From Anaerovibrio sp. RM50 (GTDB lineage: Bacteria; Bacillota; Negativicutes; Selenomonadales; Selenomonadaceae): a stretch of DNA of 64,000 bases. The position numbers and the translations under genes were made by a program. Positions 43,501 to 51,282 of the stretch are shown here, in pieces (the stretch's first letter is position 1; each line of letters opens with the position of its first letter). The notes under the pieces were generated by a model. It did not search any database, had not been told where the DNA came from, and saw only the letters and a program-made list of their open reading frames with translations. Location of the stretch: assembly GCF_000622005.1 (NCBI RefSeq), contig NZ_JHWV01000007.1, positions 1 through 64,000 on the forward strand, in the 5' to 3' direction.

Positions 43501-44384
43501 AAAAGAAGTATATTTGTAGTCTGGAAGCTGCGGCCGTCCACACCGGCAATGGTGCCCTGGGCCACCACATTCTTCATTTCCCCTTCAATCTGGGAAATAG
43601 GGGTAATCTCACCAACAATGGCCTCACCGTAAACCAGCGGGCTGTCATCATCCCCAATTGGAACAGCAGCGCGTCTCGGACGGGAAGGCTTGCTGGAAGA
43701 GCTCTTTTCCCCGCTGCCCCCAAAGGATGAGCCTCCAGAAGGAGCTCCGCCATAGCTGCCCCCATATCCGCCACCACCCTGGGCCGGCTTTGGGGCAGGC
43801 GCCTGGGCAGCCTCAAGGGCAGCCTTGTACTCCTTGGTCTCGTGAACTGCCTCCTCCACATCTGGTACTTCTATTTCCTCGTATACAGTCTGACACTCCA
43901 GCTTAATAGGATAACCGATTACCTTGATACCAGCTTCCTTTAAGTCCTGAAGTACATTGTGTTCTTCAAGAAGGTACTTGCTGAAATCCCCATTTACCTG
44001 CAGCATAATTTTGGATTCCTTGTATATGCGGTTGGAATGAAGAAGAATGTGGCGTACCCCCTGGTTTTCCCCGGCCACGTAATCAACCAGCTTCTCCCAG
44101 TTCTGCTCCACAATTTTATCCAGCTTCATGGCACTCTGGTAGATATGTACCTTGTCCACCTTATTTTTTTGCTCCACAAAGGAGGCCACGCGATCCAGAA
44201 GGGGTTCAGCAATTTCCGGCATAGTCCATGCCAGTATCTCCCATGTATTTGTATCCAGGGAAATTTCCACATGACGAATAAAGCCGCCCTTAAGCAGCTC
44301 TTCCTCATCATTATTCATTTCCATTCCCCTGGCCAGCTCAAACAATATGCGGCTGGTCTTTGGGACAATACAGTATTTATCCAT
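40548..44384 (-). CDS. polC: DNA polymerase III alpha subunit, PolC type, without the exonuclease domain
   Basis: About 1278 residues from the ATG at 44384; usual PolC is about 1440. In order: an N-terminal domain, a Gly/Ser/Pro-rich linker (about 195-240), an OB-fold domain, a PHP domain (ELHCHTTMSN, ITDHGVVQAFPEA), zinc cluster (CPHCKHSEF...CPICGS), catalytic palm with PDIDLNFSGEYQ, and a C-terminal helix-hairpin-helix region (TTLTGLGGVDAKSI). In Bacillus PolC the 3'-5' exonuclease sits inside the PHP region; here the sequence runs directly from IYGVEGYLVGEDYE to HIILLAKNPNGLRNL, so it is absent. First gene of a unit with the aldolase and mtnA. Confidence 0.92.
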   Translation of the reverse strand: MDKYCIVPKTSRILFELARGMEMNNDEEELLKGGFIRHVEISLDTNTWEILAWTMPEIAEPLLDRVASFVEQKNKVDKVHIYQSAMKLDKIVEQNWEKLVDYVAGENQGVRHILLHSNRIYKESKIMLQVNGDFSKYLLEEHNVLQDLKEAGIKVIGYPIKLECQTVYEEIEVPDVEEAVHETKEYKAALEAAQAPAPKPAQGGGGYGGSYGGAPSGGSSFGGSGEKSSSSKPSRPRRAAVPIGDDDSPLVYGEAIVGEITPISQIEGEMKNVVAQGTIAGVDGRSFQTTNILLFAVADNTEGISCKAFLKDTEGYEKVLGRLKKAAKGGGTIKVKGSVRYDKYDNDYVMFADSVLLVDVESRKDQSEEKRVELHCHTTMSNMDAVSSAKSLITTAEKWGWPAIAITDHGVVQAFPEAMDTVFGRKPLNIKVIYGVEGYLVGEDYEQKRANHIILLAKNPNGLRNLYKLITMSHLRFFHRTPRLPRQLIQEYREGLIIGSACEAGELIRAIVAGQSDEELLEIADFYDYLEIQPIGNNEFLVRSDDFPNIKDDDDLIKINLKVAELAKKLNKPLIATCDVHFLNPEDQIYRAILMKGKGFDDADLQPPLYLRTTEEMLAEFQYLGEEAAYEAVVTNPRKIADMCEKFKPIPDELYSPMIPGADEEITSMTYNKAKSLYGEVLPEIVQARIDQELKPIIAHGFSVLYLIAHKLVRKSNLDGYLVGSRGSVGSSFVATMTDITEVNPLPPHWRCPHCKHSEFITDGSYGCGYDLPDKDCPICGSSMVKDGHEIPFAVFLGFDGDKVPDIDLNFSGEYQPVAHKYTEELFGKDNVFRAGSIGTVAEKTAYGFVRKYYEEKGQSKREAYINKVAIGCNGVKRTTGQHPAGIMVVPRDMDVHFFTPLQHPADDKTSATITTHFDYHSISSRLVKLDILGHDDPTVIKMLEDLTHRDPKTIPFDDPATLSLFNSTNALGVTEEELGANSGTFGIPEFRTNFTRQMIADTNPSCFSDLVRISGFSHGTDVWLGNAQDLIKAGTCTLQNAIAARDDIMMYLMHNGVEPLLAFKTMEKVRKGKGIEPDVVEILRKTGIPEWYIESCQKIKYMFPRAHATAYVMMAYRIAFCKVHYPLAYYAAYFSIRAAAFDSDIIAKGQKAVKEKMEELEAKDKRDAKEEELYVVLQLAWEMYIRGFTVKKVDLYKSGADRFQMVTEENALLPPFTTLTGLGGVDAKSIVEKRKTGPFSSVENLKKRTGITKTSIEALRVHGCLEGMDESDQMSLF

Positions 44385-44430
44385 AAAAAGCAAAACCCCC
44401 GAATTTTCCGAAAAGAACATTACCATCTAA

Positions 44431-44485
44431 TTATAACCCAAATGCTCAAATTTTTCTTTTGAAAAAGAAAAATCTTCCAATCCAA
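44431..44485 (-). repeat. Domain 2-like hairpin of the 144-bp element
   Basis: TTATAACCCAAATGCTCAAA followed by TTTTTCTTTTGAAAAAGAAAAA resembles domain 2 alone. It lies between the lactate dehydrogenase gene and polC. Confidence 0.55.
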
Positions 44486-44486
44486 C

Positions 44487-44525
44487 AAAAAAAGAATCCG
44501 CCGCAAAATTTCTTTCGCGGCGAAC
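44487..44525 (-). terminator. Terminator of the Etf/dehydrogenase unit
   Basis: Minus strand: CGCCGC pairs with GCGGCG around a 12-base loop, followed by GATTCTTTTTTT. Confidence 0.8.
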
Positions 44526-44558
44526 TCTTCATGAAAGGGAAACTATTGAAAAAAGGTA

Positions 44559-45962
44559 TTAATCGAAACATACCTTATGAGGATTCAGGATATTGTTTGG
44601 ATCAAATGCCTTCTTGATCCCCTGCATCAGCTTCATGGACTCCTTAGGGAGACTCTCCTTCAGATAAGGCTTCTTGGCAAGACCGATACCGTGCTCACCG
44701 GAAACCTGGCCCTTCAGCTCACGAGCCTTGAGGTACATGCGCTCCATTGCCTTGCCCAGCATCTCAGCCCACTTCTTGTCATCCATGTCATCACGAAGGA
44801 TGTATACATGGAGGTTACCATCACCAGCATGACCGAAGCTCTTAATGCGGATGCCCATTTCCTTTCGAAGATCGTGAACGAACTCAACGAACTCGTTTAC
44901 GCAGCTTCTAGGAACAACTACGTCTACCTCATCCATCATGGTGGTAGAGCCCTTAATTGCCTCAAGGAATGCACCTCTTGCCTTCCAGATTGCCTCTGCA
45001 CGCTCGTCAGTATCAGCAATCAAGAGGTCAAGTGCGCCCTGCTCCAAGCAGATCTGAGCAACGCTGTCATAATACTTACTGATTTCCTCAACGGAAGCAC
45101 CATCGAACTTCAGCAAGAGGTAAGCATCAGCCTGGTTATCAGGGAACTTCTTGCCGAGATATTCCTCGGAGTCCATAATAACCTCGCGCTCCATGAACTC
45201 TACAGCAGTAGGGATAACGTTGGAGCTAACAATAAGAGGTACAGTGCCAATAGCCTGTGCCAAAGTTGGGAATGGAATCAACAGAGAAACATTCTTCTGT
45301 GGCAGTGGCAACAGTCTGAGGATTGCCTTAGTAACCAAGCAGAGAGTACCCTCGGAGCCTACAATCAGGTCCTTAAGGTCATAGCCGGAGCTGTTCTTTA
45401 CAACCTTGCCGCCTACTTCCATGATAGTACCGTCAGCCAGAACTACCTCCAAACCACGTACATAGTCTCTGGTTACACCATATTTAACAGCACGCATACC
45501 ACCGGCATTGGTGCTGATGTTACCACCAATAGTTGCAGTCTTCTCACCTGGATCAGGTGGATAGAAAAGGCCCTTCTCCTCTACATACTGACCAATTTCC
45601 ATCAGCAGAACGCCAGGCTCTACAGTGAGAGTAAGGTTCTTTTCATCCAGCTCCAGGAAGTGGTTCATAAGAGTAGTATCGATCATGATACCCTTCTCAA
45701 CTGCAACGGAGGAACCTACCAGACCAGTGCCGGCGCCTCTAGGGGTTACAGCAATATGCTTCTCATTAGCATATCTCATAACCTTTGATGCTTCCTCTGC
45801 AGAGGTAATTTTTACTACCATCTCAGGATAAGAAGCGTCAGCACTTAACTCGTCATGACTGTATTCTTCATTAATTTCATCAGCCCAAAGAATGCGCTCA
45901 CGAGGCACATACTGGCTGATAGCCTCTAAATCGGAAGCATCTAAAACCTTGTATTCGCTCAT
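44559..45962 (-). CDS. FAD-binding oxidoreductase, LctD/GlcD-type lactate dehydrogenase
   Basis: 467 residues. A PCMH-type FAD-binding domain (about 40-215) with [14 protein letters not shown] and [24 protein letters not shown], and a C-terminal FAD-oxidase domain with [12 protein letters not shown] and [12 protein letters not shown] (histidine near the flavin). It oxidises a 2-hydroxy acid, most likely D- or L-lactate. It overlaps etfA by 4 bases (ATGA), so the three genes etfB-etfA-dehydrogenase match the Acetobacterium woodii LctBCD type of electron-confurcating lactate dehydrogenase. Confidence 0.9.
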   Translation of the reverse strand: MSEYKVLDASDLEAISQYVPRERILWADEINEEYSHDELSADASYPEMVVKITSAEEASKVMRYANEKHIAVTPRGAGTGLVGSSVAVEKGIMIDTTLMNHFLELDEKNLTLTVEPGVLLMEIGQYVEEKGLFYPPDPGEKTATIGGNISTNAGGMRAVKYGVTRDYVRGLEVVLADGTIMEVGGKVVKNSSGYDLKDLIVGSEGTLCLVTKAILRLLPLPQKNVSLLIPFPTLAQAIGTVPLIVSSNVIPTAVEFMEREVIMDSEEYLGKKFPDNQADAYLLLKFDGASVEEISKYYDSVAQICLEQGALDLLIADTDERAEAIWKARGAFLEAIKGSTTMMDEVDVVVPRSCVNEFVEFVHDLRKEMGIRIKSFGHAGDGNLHVYILRDDMDDKKWAEMLGKAMERMYLKARELKGQVSGEHGIGLAKKPYLKESLPKESMKLMQGIKKAFDPNNILNPHKVCFD

Positions 45963-47155
45963 GCCTTTACACCCTTTCCCTGTTTAACCTGCTCAATGAG
46001 CTTTGGAATAACATCATAAATATCACCGATAATAGCGTAGTTTGCTACCTTAAAGATACTAGCATTAGGATCAGTATTGATAGCAAAGATGTTCTCGGAG
46101 TTGTTCATACCAGCTACAAACTGAATTGCACCGGATACGCCACAGGTAATGATGAGTTTTGGACGAACGGTACGGCCGGAAAGACCGATCTGATGCTTGG
46201 CATTGAGCCAGCCAGCTTCTGCCAGTGGTCTGGTGCAGGCGATATCGCCACCCAGAGCATCAGCCAGCTCCTTAACCAATTCAAGGTCTTCCTTCTTCTT
46301 AAGACCGCGGCCTGCAACAACAAGGATGTCAGCATTCTCAATGCTCTTTTCCTTTTCTTTATGGGTAATGCCCAGAACCTGGGTGCGGGTCTTGAACTTT
46401 TCAGCTGGAACGGAAATCTTCACGATTTCGCCCTTGGCCTCAGCACTGCGCTCAGGAGCATCCATAATCTTATAACGAACTGTAGCCAGCTGAGGTCTGG
46501 AATTTGGAGTCAGAATCTCAGCCATGATGTTACCGCCAAATGCAGGACGAATCTGTACGAGGTCAGTATTCTCATGAATGTCCAGAATTGTGCAGTCTGC
46601 AGTAAGACCGGTGTTAAATCTGGAAGCAACTCTTGGAGCCAGCTGACGGCCTACAGGAGTGGCACCTACCAAAATAGCGGATGGCTTAATCTCATTTACA
46701 AAAGCTTCGAAGGCTGCAGTGTAGGACTCCATCTGGAAATCCTTCAGCTCAGGGGCATCCACAACGAATACCTTGTCTACGCCATAGTGAAGCAGCTCCT
46801 CTGCCTTCTTTTCAATATCACTGCCGATAAAGATAGCATATACAGGATGATTGATCTTCTTGGCCAGCTCTCCAGCTTTACCAAGAAGCTCGAAGGTTAC
46901 CGGATGAATCTCGCCATTTACATGGTCAACATACACGGTAATACCATTCCATAAAGACTTGTCCACAGTCTTTACTTCTTCCTCTACATACTCCATTGCC
47001 CCTGGCTGGCCCTTCTTTACGCAGAGCTGACAGAGCTTACAGCCGGCATTAACTTCCAGCTTGCCGTCCTTTTCCTCCAAAGCATTAAAAGGGCAAATGG
47101 AAATCATTGCATTAATATCAGTTACTTTGTCCTGATGAACTATCAGTTTTCCCAT
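45959..47155 (-). CDS. Electron transfer flavoprotein alpha subunit with ferredoxin-like N-terminus
   Basis: 398 residues. The first 50 residues carry four cysteines (21, 39, 42, 45: SICPF then GCKLCQLC), able to hold one iron-sulfur cluster, as in LctC. The EtfA domains follow, ending in the FAD-binding [27 protein letters not shown] and [15 protein letters not shown]. The conserved sequence [20 protein letters not shown] lies before it. It takes electrons with EtfB and the dehydrogenase, probably passing them to NAD and ferredoxin. Gap to etfB 12 bases. Confidence 0.92.
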   Translation of the reverse strand: MGKLIVHQDKVTDINAMISICPFNALEEKDGKLEVNAGCKLCQLCVKKGQPGAMEYVEEEVKTVDKSLWNGITVYVDHVNGEIHPVTFELLGKAGELAKKINHPVYAIFIGSDIEKKAEELLHYGVDKVFVVDAPELKDFQMESYTAAFEAFVNEIKPSAILVGATPVGRQLAPRVASRFNTGLTADCTILDIHENTDLVQIRPAFGGNIMAEILTPNSRPQLATVRYKIMDAPERSAEAKGEIVKISVPAEKFKTRTQVLGITHKEKEKSIENADILVVAGRGLKKKEDLELVKELADALGGDIACTRPLAEAGWLNAKHQIGLSGRTVRPKLIITCGVSGAIQFVAGMNNSENIFAINTDPNASIFKVANYAIIGDIYDVIPKLIEQVKQGKGVKA

Positions 47156-47167
47156 TGTTAATCCCCC

Positions 47168-47959
47168 TTATCCTAACAATTTTCTGCTCTTGATTGTACT
47201 GTAAATTTTCTCTGCCAATACATCAGCAGGATCATCCCAGGTAACCTGAACCTTGTCGGATGTAGGTGGGAATATACGCTGAACCTGAGTAGCGGAACCA
47301 TTAAGACCATAGTTGTTCTTGTTCTGGTCTTCCATATCCTTTAAGGTGTACATAACGATCTCGCGATTCTCAGTGTCCTTCTTCTTTAAATAAGATGGAA
47401 GGCGTGGCTGTACAATATCCTTCTGAACAGTGATAAGGCATGGGAAGGAAACCTTCAAATGCTCAATATCCTGTGCCATTTCCATGTCTACAAGTATATT
47501 GTCACCCTCAACGCCTTTAATTTCCTTTACATTACATACACATGGAATATCCAGCTGCTCGGATACCTCAGGACCAACCTGTGCAGTATCACCATCTGTA
47601 GTCTGGAGTCCGCAAAGTATTATATCAAACTTGCCAAATTTCTTGATACCCTGTGCAAGAGTATGTGCGGTAGCCAACACGTCAGCTCCGCCGAATGCAC
47701 GGTCAGATACGATTGCTCCTGCATCTGCACCCATTGCATACGCTTCCTTGATAATTGCCTGAGCCTGTGGTGGTCCCATGGTTATTACGCTCACTCGGCC
47801 GCCGTACTGCTCCCTCAATTTCAGTCCACATTCAAGCGCATACAGATCGTAAGGGTTCATCTTGCTATCTGCGCCGTTACGCTTCAATACTCCGGTAACA
47901 GGATCAACCTCTACCTTATTGGAGCCTGGAACCTGTTTGATACAAACCAGAATTTCCAT
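47168..47959 (-). CDS. Electron transfer flavoprotein beta subunit
   Basis: 263 residues. MEILVCIKQVPGSNKVEVDP, NPYDLYALECGLKLRE, GADVLATAHTLAQGI and LCGLQTTDGDTAQVGPEVSEQL are EtfB signatures; the last is the region that in bifurcating Etfs binds NAD or FAD. First gene of the three-gene unit, with GAGGAGG before the ATG and a TATAAT box about 20 bases further upstream. It would form the Etf with the next gene. Confidence 0.93.
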   Translation of the reverse strand: MEILVCIKQVPGSNKVEVDPVTGVLKRNGADSKMNPYDLYALECGLKLREQYGGRVSVITMGPPQAQAIIKEAYAMGADAGAIVSDRAFGGADVLATAHTLAQGIKKFGKFDIILCGLQTTDGDTAQVGPEVSEQLDIPCVCNVKEIKGVEGDNILVDMEMAQDIEHLKVSFPCLITVQKDIVQPRLPSYLKKKDTENREIVMYTLKDMEDQNKNNYGLNGSATQVQRIFPPTSDKVQVTWDDPADVLAEKIYSTIKSRKLLG

Positions 47960-48037
47960 GAATAAATCCTCCTCATACTTTCATTATATGTCCGGGGTAA
48001 GCGAAAGGCTCACCCCGAACTTTTCCCCTGAATACAA

Positions 48038-48090
48038 TTATAACGCATTTGTTCAAAATTTTCTTTCTAAAAGGAAAGAATTTTTAAAGC
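48038..48090 (-). repeat. Domain 2-like hairpin after the LutB-LutA gene
   Basis: Directly after the stop, minus strand: TTCTTTCC-TTTTA-GAAAGAA, then AATTTT, ending TGCGTTATAA. It keeps the outer TTATAACG of the 144-bp element and could act as a terminator. Confidence 0.5.
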
Positions 48091-50246
48091 TTTTCAGCCA
48101 ACAAATCTGCAATATGTTTTACCTTAATTCCAGTATTCTGGTTATCAAGGCCGCCGCCAATCTGCATCATACAGGATGGGCAGGCCACGATACAGGTGGT
48201 AGCACCGGTATTCTTAATATTCTCTACCTTTTCCTCCAGCATTGGGATGGAAACCTCAGAATACTTCATACCGAAGGAACCGGCCATACCACAGCACTTA
48301 TCGCAGTTCTTCATTTCCACAAGCTCTACACCTGGAGTTGCATCAATAAGGGCTCTTGGCTCCTCATAAACGCCAATACCACGCTTCATGTGGCAGGAAT
48401 CATGGTAAGTAACCTTTTCGCCGCCAGCAGCTGGCAGGAGCTTGCCCTGAGCCTTGTATTCTTCAGCCACAAAGCTGGAGAATTCGCGAACCTTGGCACT
48501 GAAGGCCTTGGCTCTTGGACCCCATTCAGGATCGTTTTCAAAGAGCTTTTCGTAGGTCTCCATCAAGGTCTCAGCACAGGTTGGGCAGGAAGTAACGATA
48601 ACATCTGGTTTTACAGCTTCCAGAGCCTCAATATTGCGCTTGGCTGCCTTCATACCAGTTTCACGGTCGCCTACACCGAGAATTGGCTTGCCGCAACAGC
48701 TCTGGGCCATAGGATATACGACTTCCATACCAAGATGCTGCAGTACCTTTACTACATTTTCACCAGTATCGGCAAATACGAAGTCTGTATTACAGCCGCT
48801 GAAGAATGCTACCTTCTTCTTTGCATTGGAAGGGTTCTTCTTTTCCAGAGCCGGCATACGGTCACGAATTGACCTTTCGGCGATGGTTGGCAAGCTTCTG
48901 CCCTTGGTCATGCCAGCAAAGAACAGTGGCAAATGACGGATATACTTGCCGGACTTAAATGGTGCCTGGCCAACGGAACCAGCCTTCAACAGCAGCTTGT
49001 GGAACAAGCCTCTGTCATTAAGGACATTGTCAAAGAAGGACTTGTCCATGGATGGAACACCATGCTTCTTAACATATCTATTTCTCAGCTCGTCAATGAG
49101 ATCAGGAATTGGAATCTTACCAGGACATACAGTTGTACAAGTCCGGCAGCCAATACACAGATCAGAGAACTGACTGAAGTTTTCAATACCATTTAAGAGG
49201 CCTGTAAGGATTGCACCAATACCGCCAGAGTAGATGTGACCATATACATGGCCGCCTACCAGAGTCCAGATTGGGCAAACATTCAGACAGGATGCGCAGC
49301 GTACGCACTGATAAACCTGCTTCATAACAGGATCATGGGCAGCCTCCAGACGGCCGTTATCCAAAAGGATTACGTACTGCTTTCTGTTCTCCTCTACCCA
49401 CTTGCCATCCTTCTTGTACATTACAGGAGTTGGACCATCAATCATTGTCATGTAGCTGGTCATCTTCTGGCATGTGCCGTTACGAGGCAGCAGGCGCAGA
49501 ATCTTGGCTGCATCCTCTGTCTTAGGAATAAGCTTTTCATAACCTATAAGTACAACATGAATTCTAGGAAGGGTGGTTACCAGACGGGCATTACCCTCAT
49601 TGGTAACAAGACCAATGGCACCATTTTCCGCAATACCGAAGTTGGCACCAGTGATACCCATATCAGCCTGCAAAAACTCCTGACGCAGGGTCTGACGGGC
49701 CTTCTGAATCATATATGGGATGTCCTCACCAGGAACCTCCTCCTGAAGCTCCTTCTCGAACATCTCAGCACACTGATAACGGTTCAGATGAATGGCCGGC
49801 ATAACCATGTGGGATGGCTTCTGCCCGGCAATGGCAATCATCCACTCACCAAGGTCAGTTTCCTTAACACGAATGTCATTCTCTGTGAAGCATTCATTAA
49901 GGTGAATTTCCTCAGATGCCATGGACTTGGATTTAACAACTCTCTTGACACCATTTTCCTTACATATTTTAATAAGGAACTTTTTAACCTCGTCTCCGTC
50001 CTTTGCCCTGAAAACCTCACCGCCGCGGGCCCGTACATTTTCCTCGAACTTGTCAGCCAGCTCCTCAATGTGGTCTACAGCATCAGCCTTCATGCAACGA
50101 AGATTTTCACGAAGTGCCTCAATATCCTGGCCTGCATAGGATTTCAGGCGTGAACCCGGATACTGGTCAGCGAAACGGGACAGGGCATCCTGCATGATAT
50201 TATCCTGCAGCTTTGATTTAATTTCTCTTTTAAGGTCACGTGCCAT
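48084..50246 (-). CDS. Fused LutB-LutA lactate oxidation iron-sulfur protein
   Basis: 720 residues. The N-terminal half is LutB/LldF: a LUD domain (about 65-295, ITGANFGIAENGAIGLVTNEGNA) and two iron-sulfur motifs CVRCASCLNVCP and CIGCRTCTTVCP (about 325-375). The C-terminal half is LutA/LldE with two CCG domains: FFSGCN...QSCCGKP and DSCHMKRG...DKCCGMAGSFG. In Bacillus these are separate proteins of the LutABC L-lactate oxidising complex. It begins with overlap of one base (TAATG) on lutC. Confidence 0.9.
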   Translation of the reverse strand: MARDLKREIKSKLQDNIMQDALSRFADQYPGSRLKSYAGQDIEALRENLRCMKADAVDHIEELADKFEENVRARGGEVFRAKDGDEVKKFLIKICKENGVKRVVKSKSMASEEIHLNECFTENDIRVKETDLGEWMIAIAGQKPSHMVMPAIHLNRYQCAEMFEKELQEEVPGEDIPYMIQKARQTLRQEFLQADMGITGANFGIAENGAIGLVTNEGNARLVTTLPRIHVVLIGYEKLIPKTEDAAKILRLLPRNGTCQKMTSYMTMIDGPTPVMYKKDGKWVEENRKQYVILLDNGRLEAAHDPVMKQVYQCVRCASCLNVCPIWTLVGGHVYGHIYSGGIGAILTGLLNGIENFSQFSDLCIGCRTCTTVCPGKIPIPDLIDELRNRYVKKHGVPSMDKSFFDNVLNDRGLFHKLLLKAGSVGQAPFKSGKYIRHLPLFFAGMTKGRSLPTIAERSIRDRMPALEKKNPSNAKKKVAFFSGCNTDFVFADTGENVVKVLQHLGMEVVYPMAQSCCGKPILGVGDRETGMKAAKRNIEALEAVKPDVIVTSCPTCAETLMETYEKLFENDPEWGPRAKAFSAKVREFSSFVAEEYKAQGKLLPAAGGEKVTYHDSCHMKRGIGVYEEPRALIDATPGVELVEMKNCDKCCGMAGSFGMKYSEVSIPMLEEKVENIKNTGATTCIVACPSCMMQIGGGLDNQNTGIKVKHIADLLAEKL

Positions 50247-50860
50247 TACTTAGCCCCCCCTTCATTTTCTACAGCAATGATAATGAGTTTGTTAGGGCCA
50301 TGAACACCAAGGCTCAGTACGCGCTCAATATCAGCTGTACGGCTAGGGCCAGTAACGAATCCACAATAGCCTTTCTGGAAAACCTTACCGATAATCTGAC
50401 AGGCTGAGGTAATGTTTTCTACCATATAATTGGCATTTACAAAAACAACATTTACAAACGGAAGCATACTGGTTACTCTTGCTTCGTATGAATAATTATC
50501 AACAACAAGACTTCCAGACTCGCCTACACCGAACTCAGCAGTTGAAATGCCCACATCTGCGCTGGCAGCATGCTCGGCAATATCAAACTTTTCGGTATAA
50601 ACCTTTGTACCATCCTCACTCAGTCTGGAGTAGATCCCTTTTAATGCAGGGTTTTCATCTCCACCTACAGCAATGATTTCCTTTGGGGCATACTCCTTTA
50701 ATACTTCCTTGAGTTTTGCCTCACCTGCTGCATAATCAGCTACCTTATATACCTGGGCAGCTGCAGCTGTGGCATTAGCCTCAAAGTCGGTCCAGTACTT
50801 GGCATCCACCAGTCCGCTGATGAACGCTTTTTCTGGCCAATTCTCACACACCTTTTCCAT
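50246..50860 (-). CDS. lutC: LutC/LldG-type LUD-domain protein
   Basis: 204 residues, cytoplasmic. The C-terminal part is a LUD domain: ADVGISTAEFGVGESGSLVVDN, PFVNVVFVNANYMVENI and FVTGPSRTADIERVLSLGVHGPNKL, which ends the family pattern. It is the third subunit of the lactate-oxidising complex, and the first gene of its transcript, divergent from the lactate permease. GGAGAGT precedes the ATG. Confidence 0.9.
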   Translation of the reverse strand: MEKVCENWPEKAFISGLVDAKYWTDFEANATAAAAQVYKVADYAAGEAKLKEVLKEYAPKEIIAVGGDENPALKGIYSRLSEDGTKVYTEKFDIAEHAASADVGISTAEFGVGESGSLVVDNYSYEARVTSMLPFVNVVFVNANYMVENITSACQIIGKVFQKGYCGFVTGPSRTADIERVLSLGVHGPNKLIIIAVENEGGAK

Positions 50861-51258
50861 TAGATACTCTCCTTTCAGAGAAATTCATCCAACAAAATCG
50901 TCAAACCATTTCTATTCATGGTTTTATTATAATATCGTACAAATCGTCTGTCAATAGGATTAAATAATCACCAATCAATATTAAATATGATAAAAATAAC
51001 TATCCATTGAAAAAATTATTCAGACAATTTTTTATATTGTGCTTGATTCTTGCCTTCAAATAAAATATAATTATCATAACAATTAAATACGATATTATAT
51101 TTTTAATAGGCGTATGTGGAAATCATCTTACAAATCGAAGTTCATTCATTTTAAGTGAACCGGCAAAACCATTTCTATTCCGCTGTAGTAACATATAATG
51201 ATGTTTCTCCCATTTATATTGCGAGTCAATATTGCGAAGTTTTTATCATTATATATGA
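50861..51258. other. Divergent control region of lutC and the lactate permease
   Basis: About 400 bases, A/T-rich. I see a TATAAT at 51194-51199 (plus strand), a direct repeat ATATTGCGA at 51216-51224 and 51229-51237, and several short inverted repeats, but no clear -35 box or known regulator site. Confidence 0.45.
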
Positions 51259-51282
51259 ATGAAATGCAAGGAGATGATGTAT

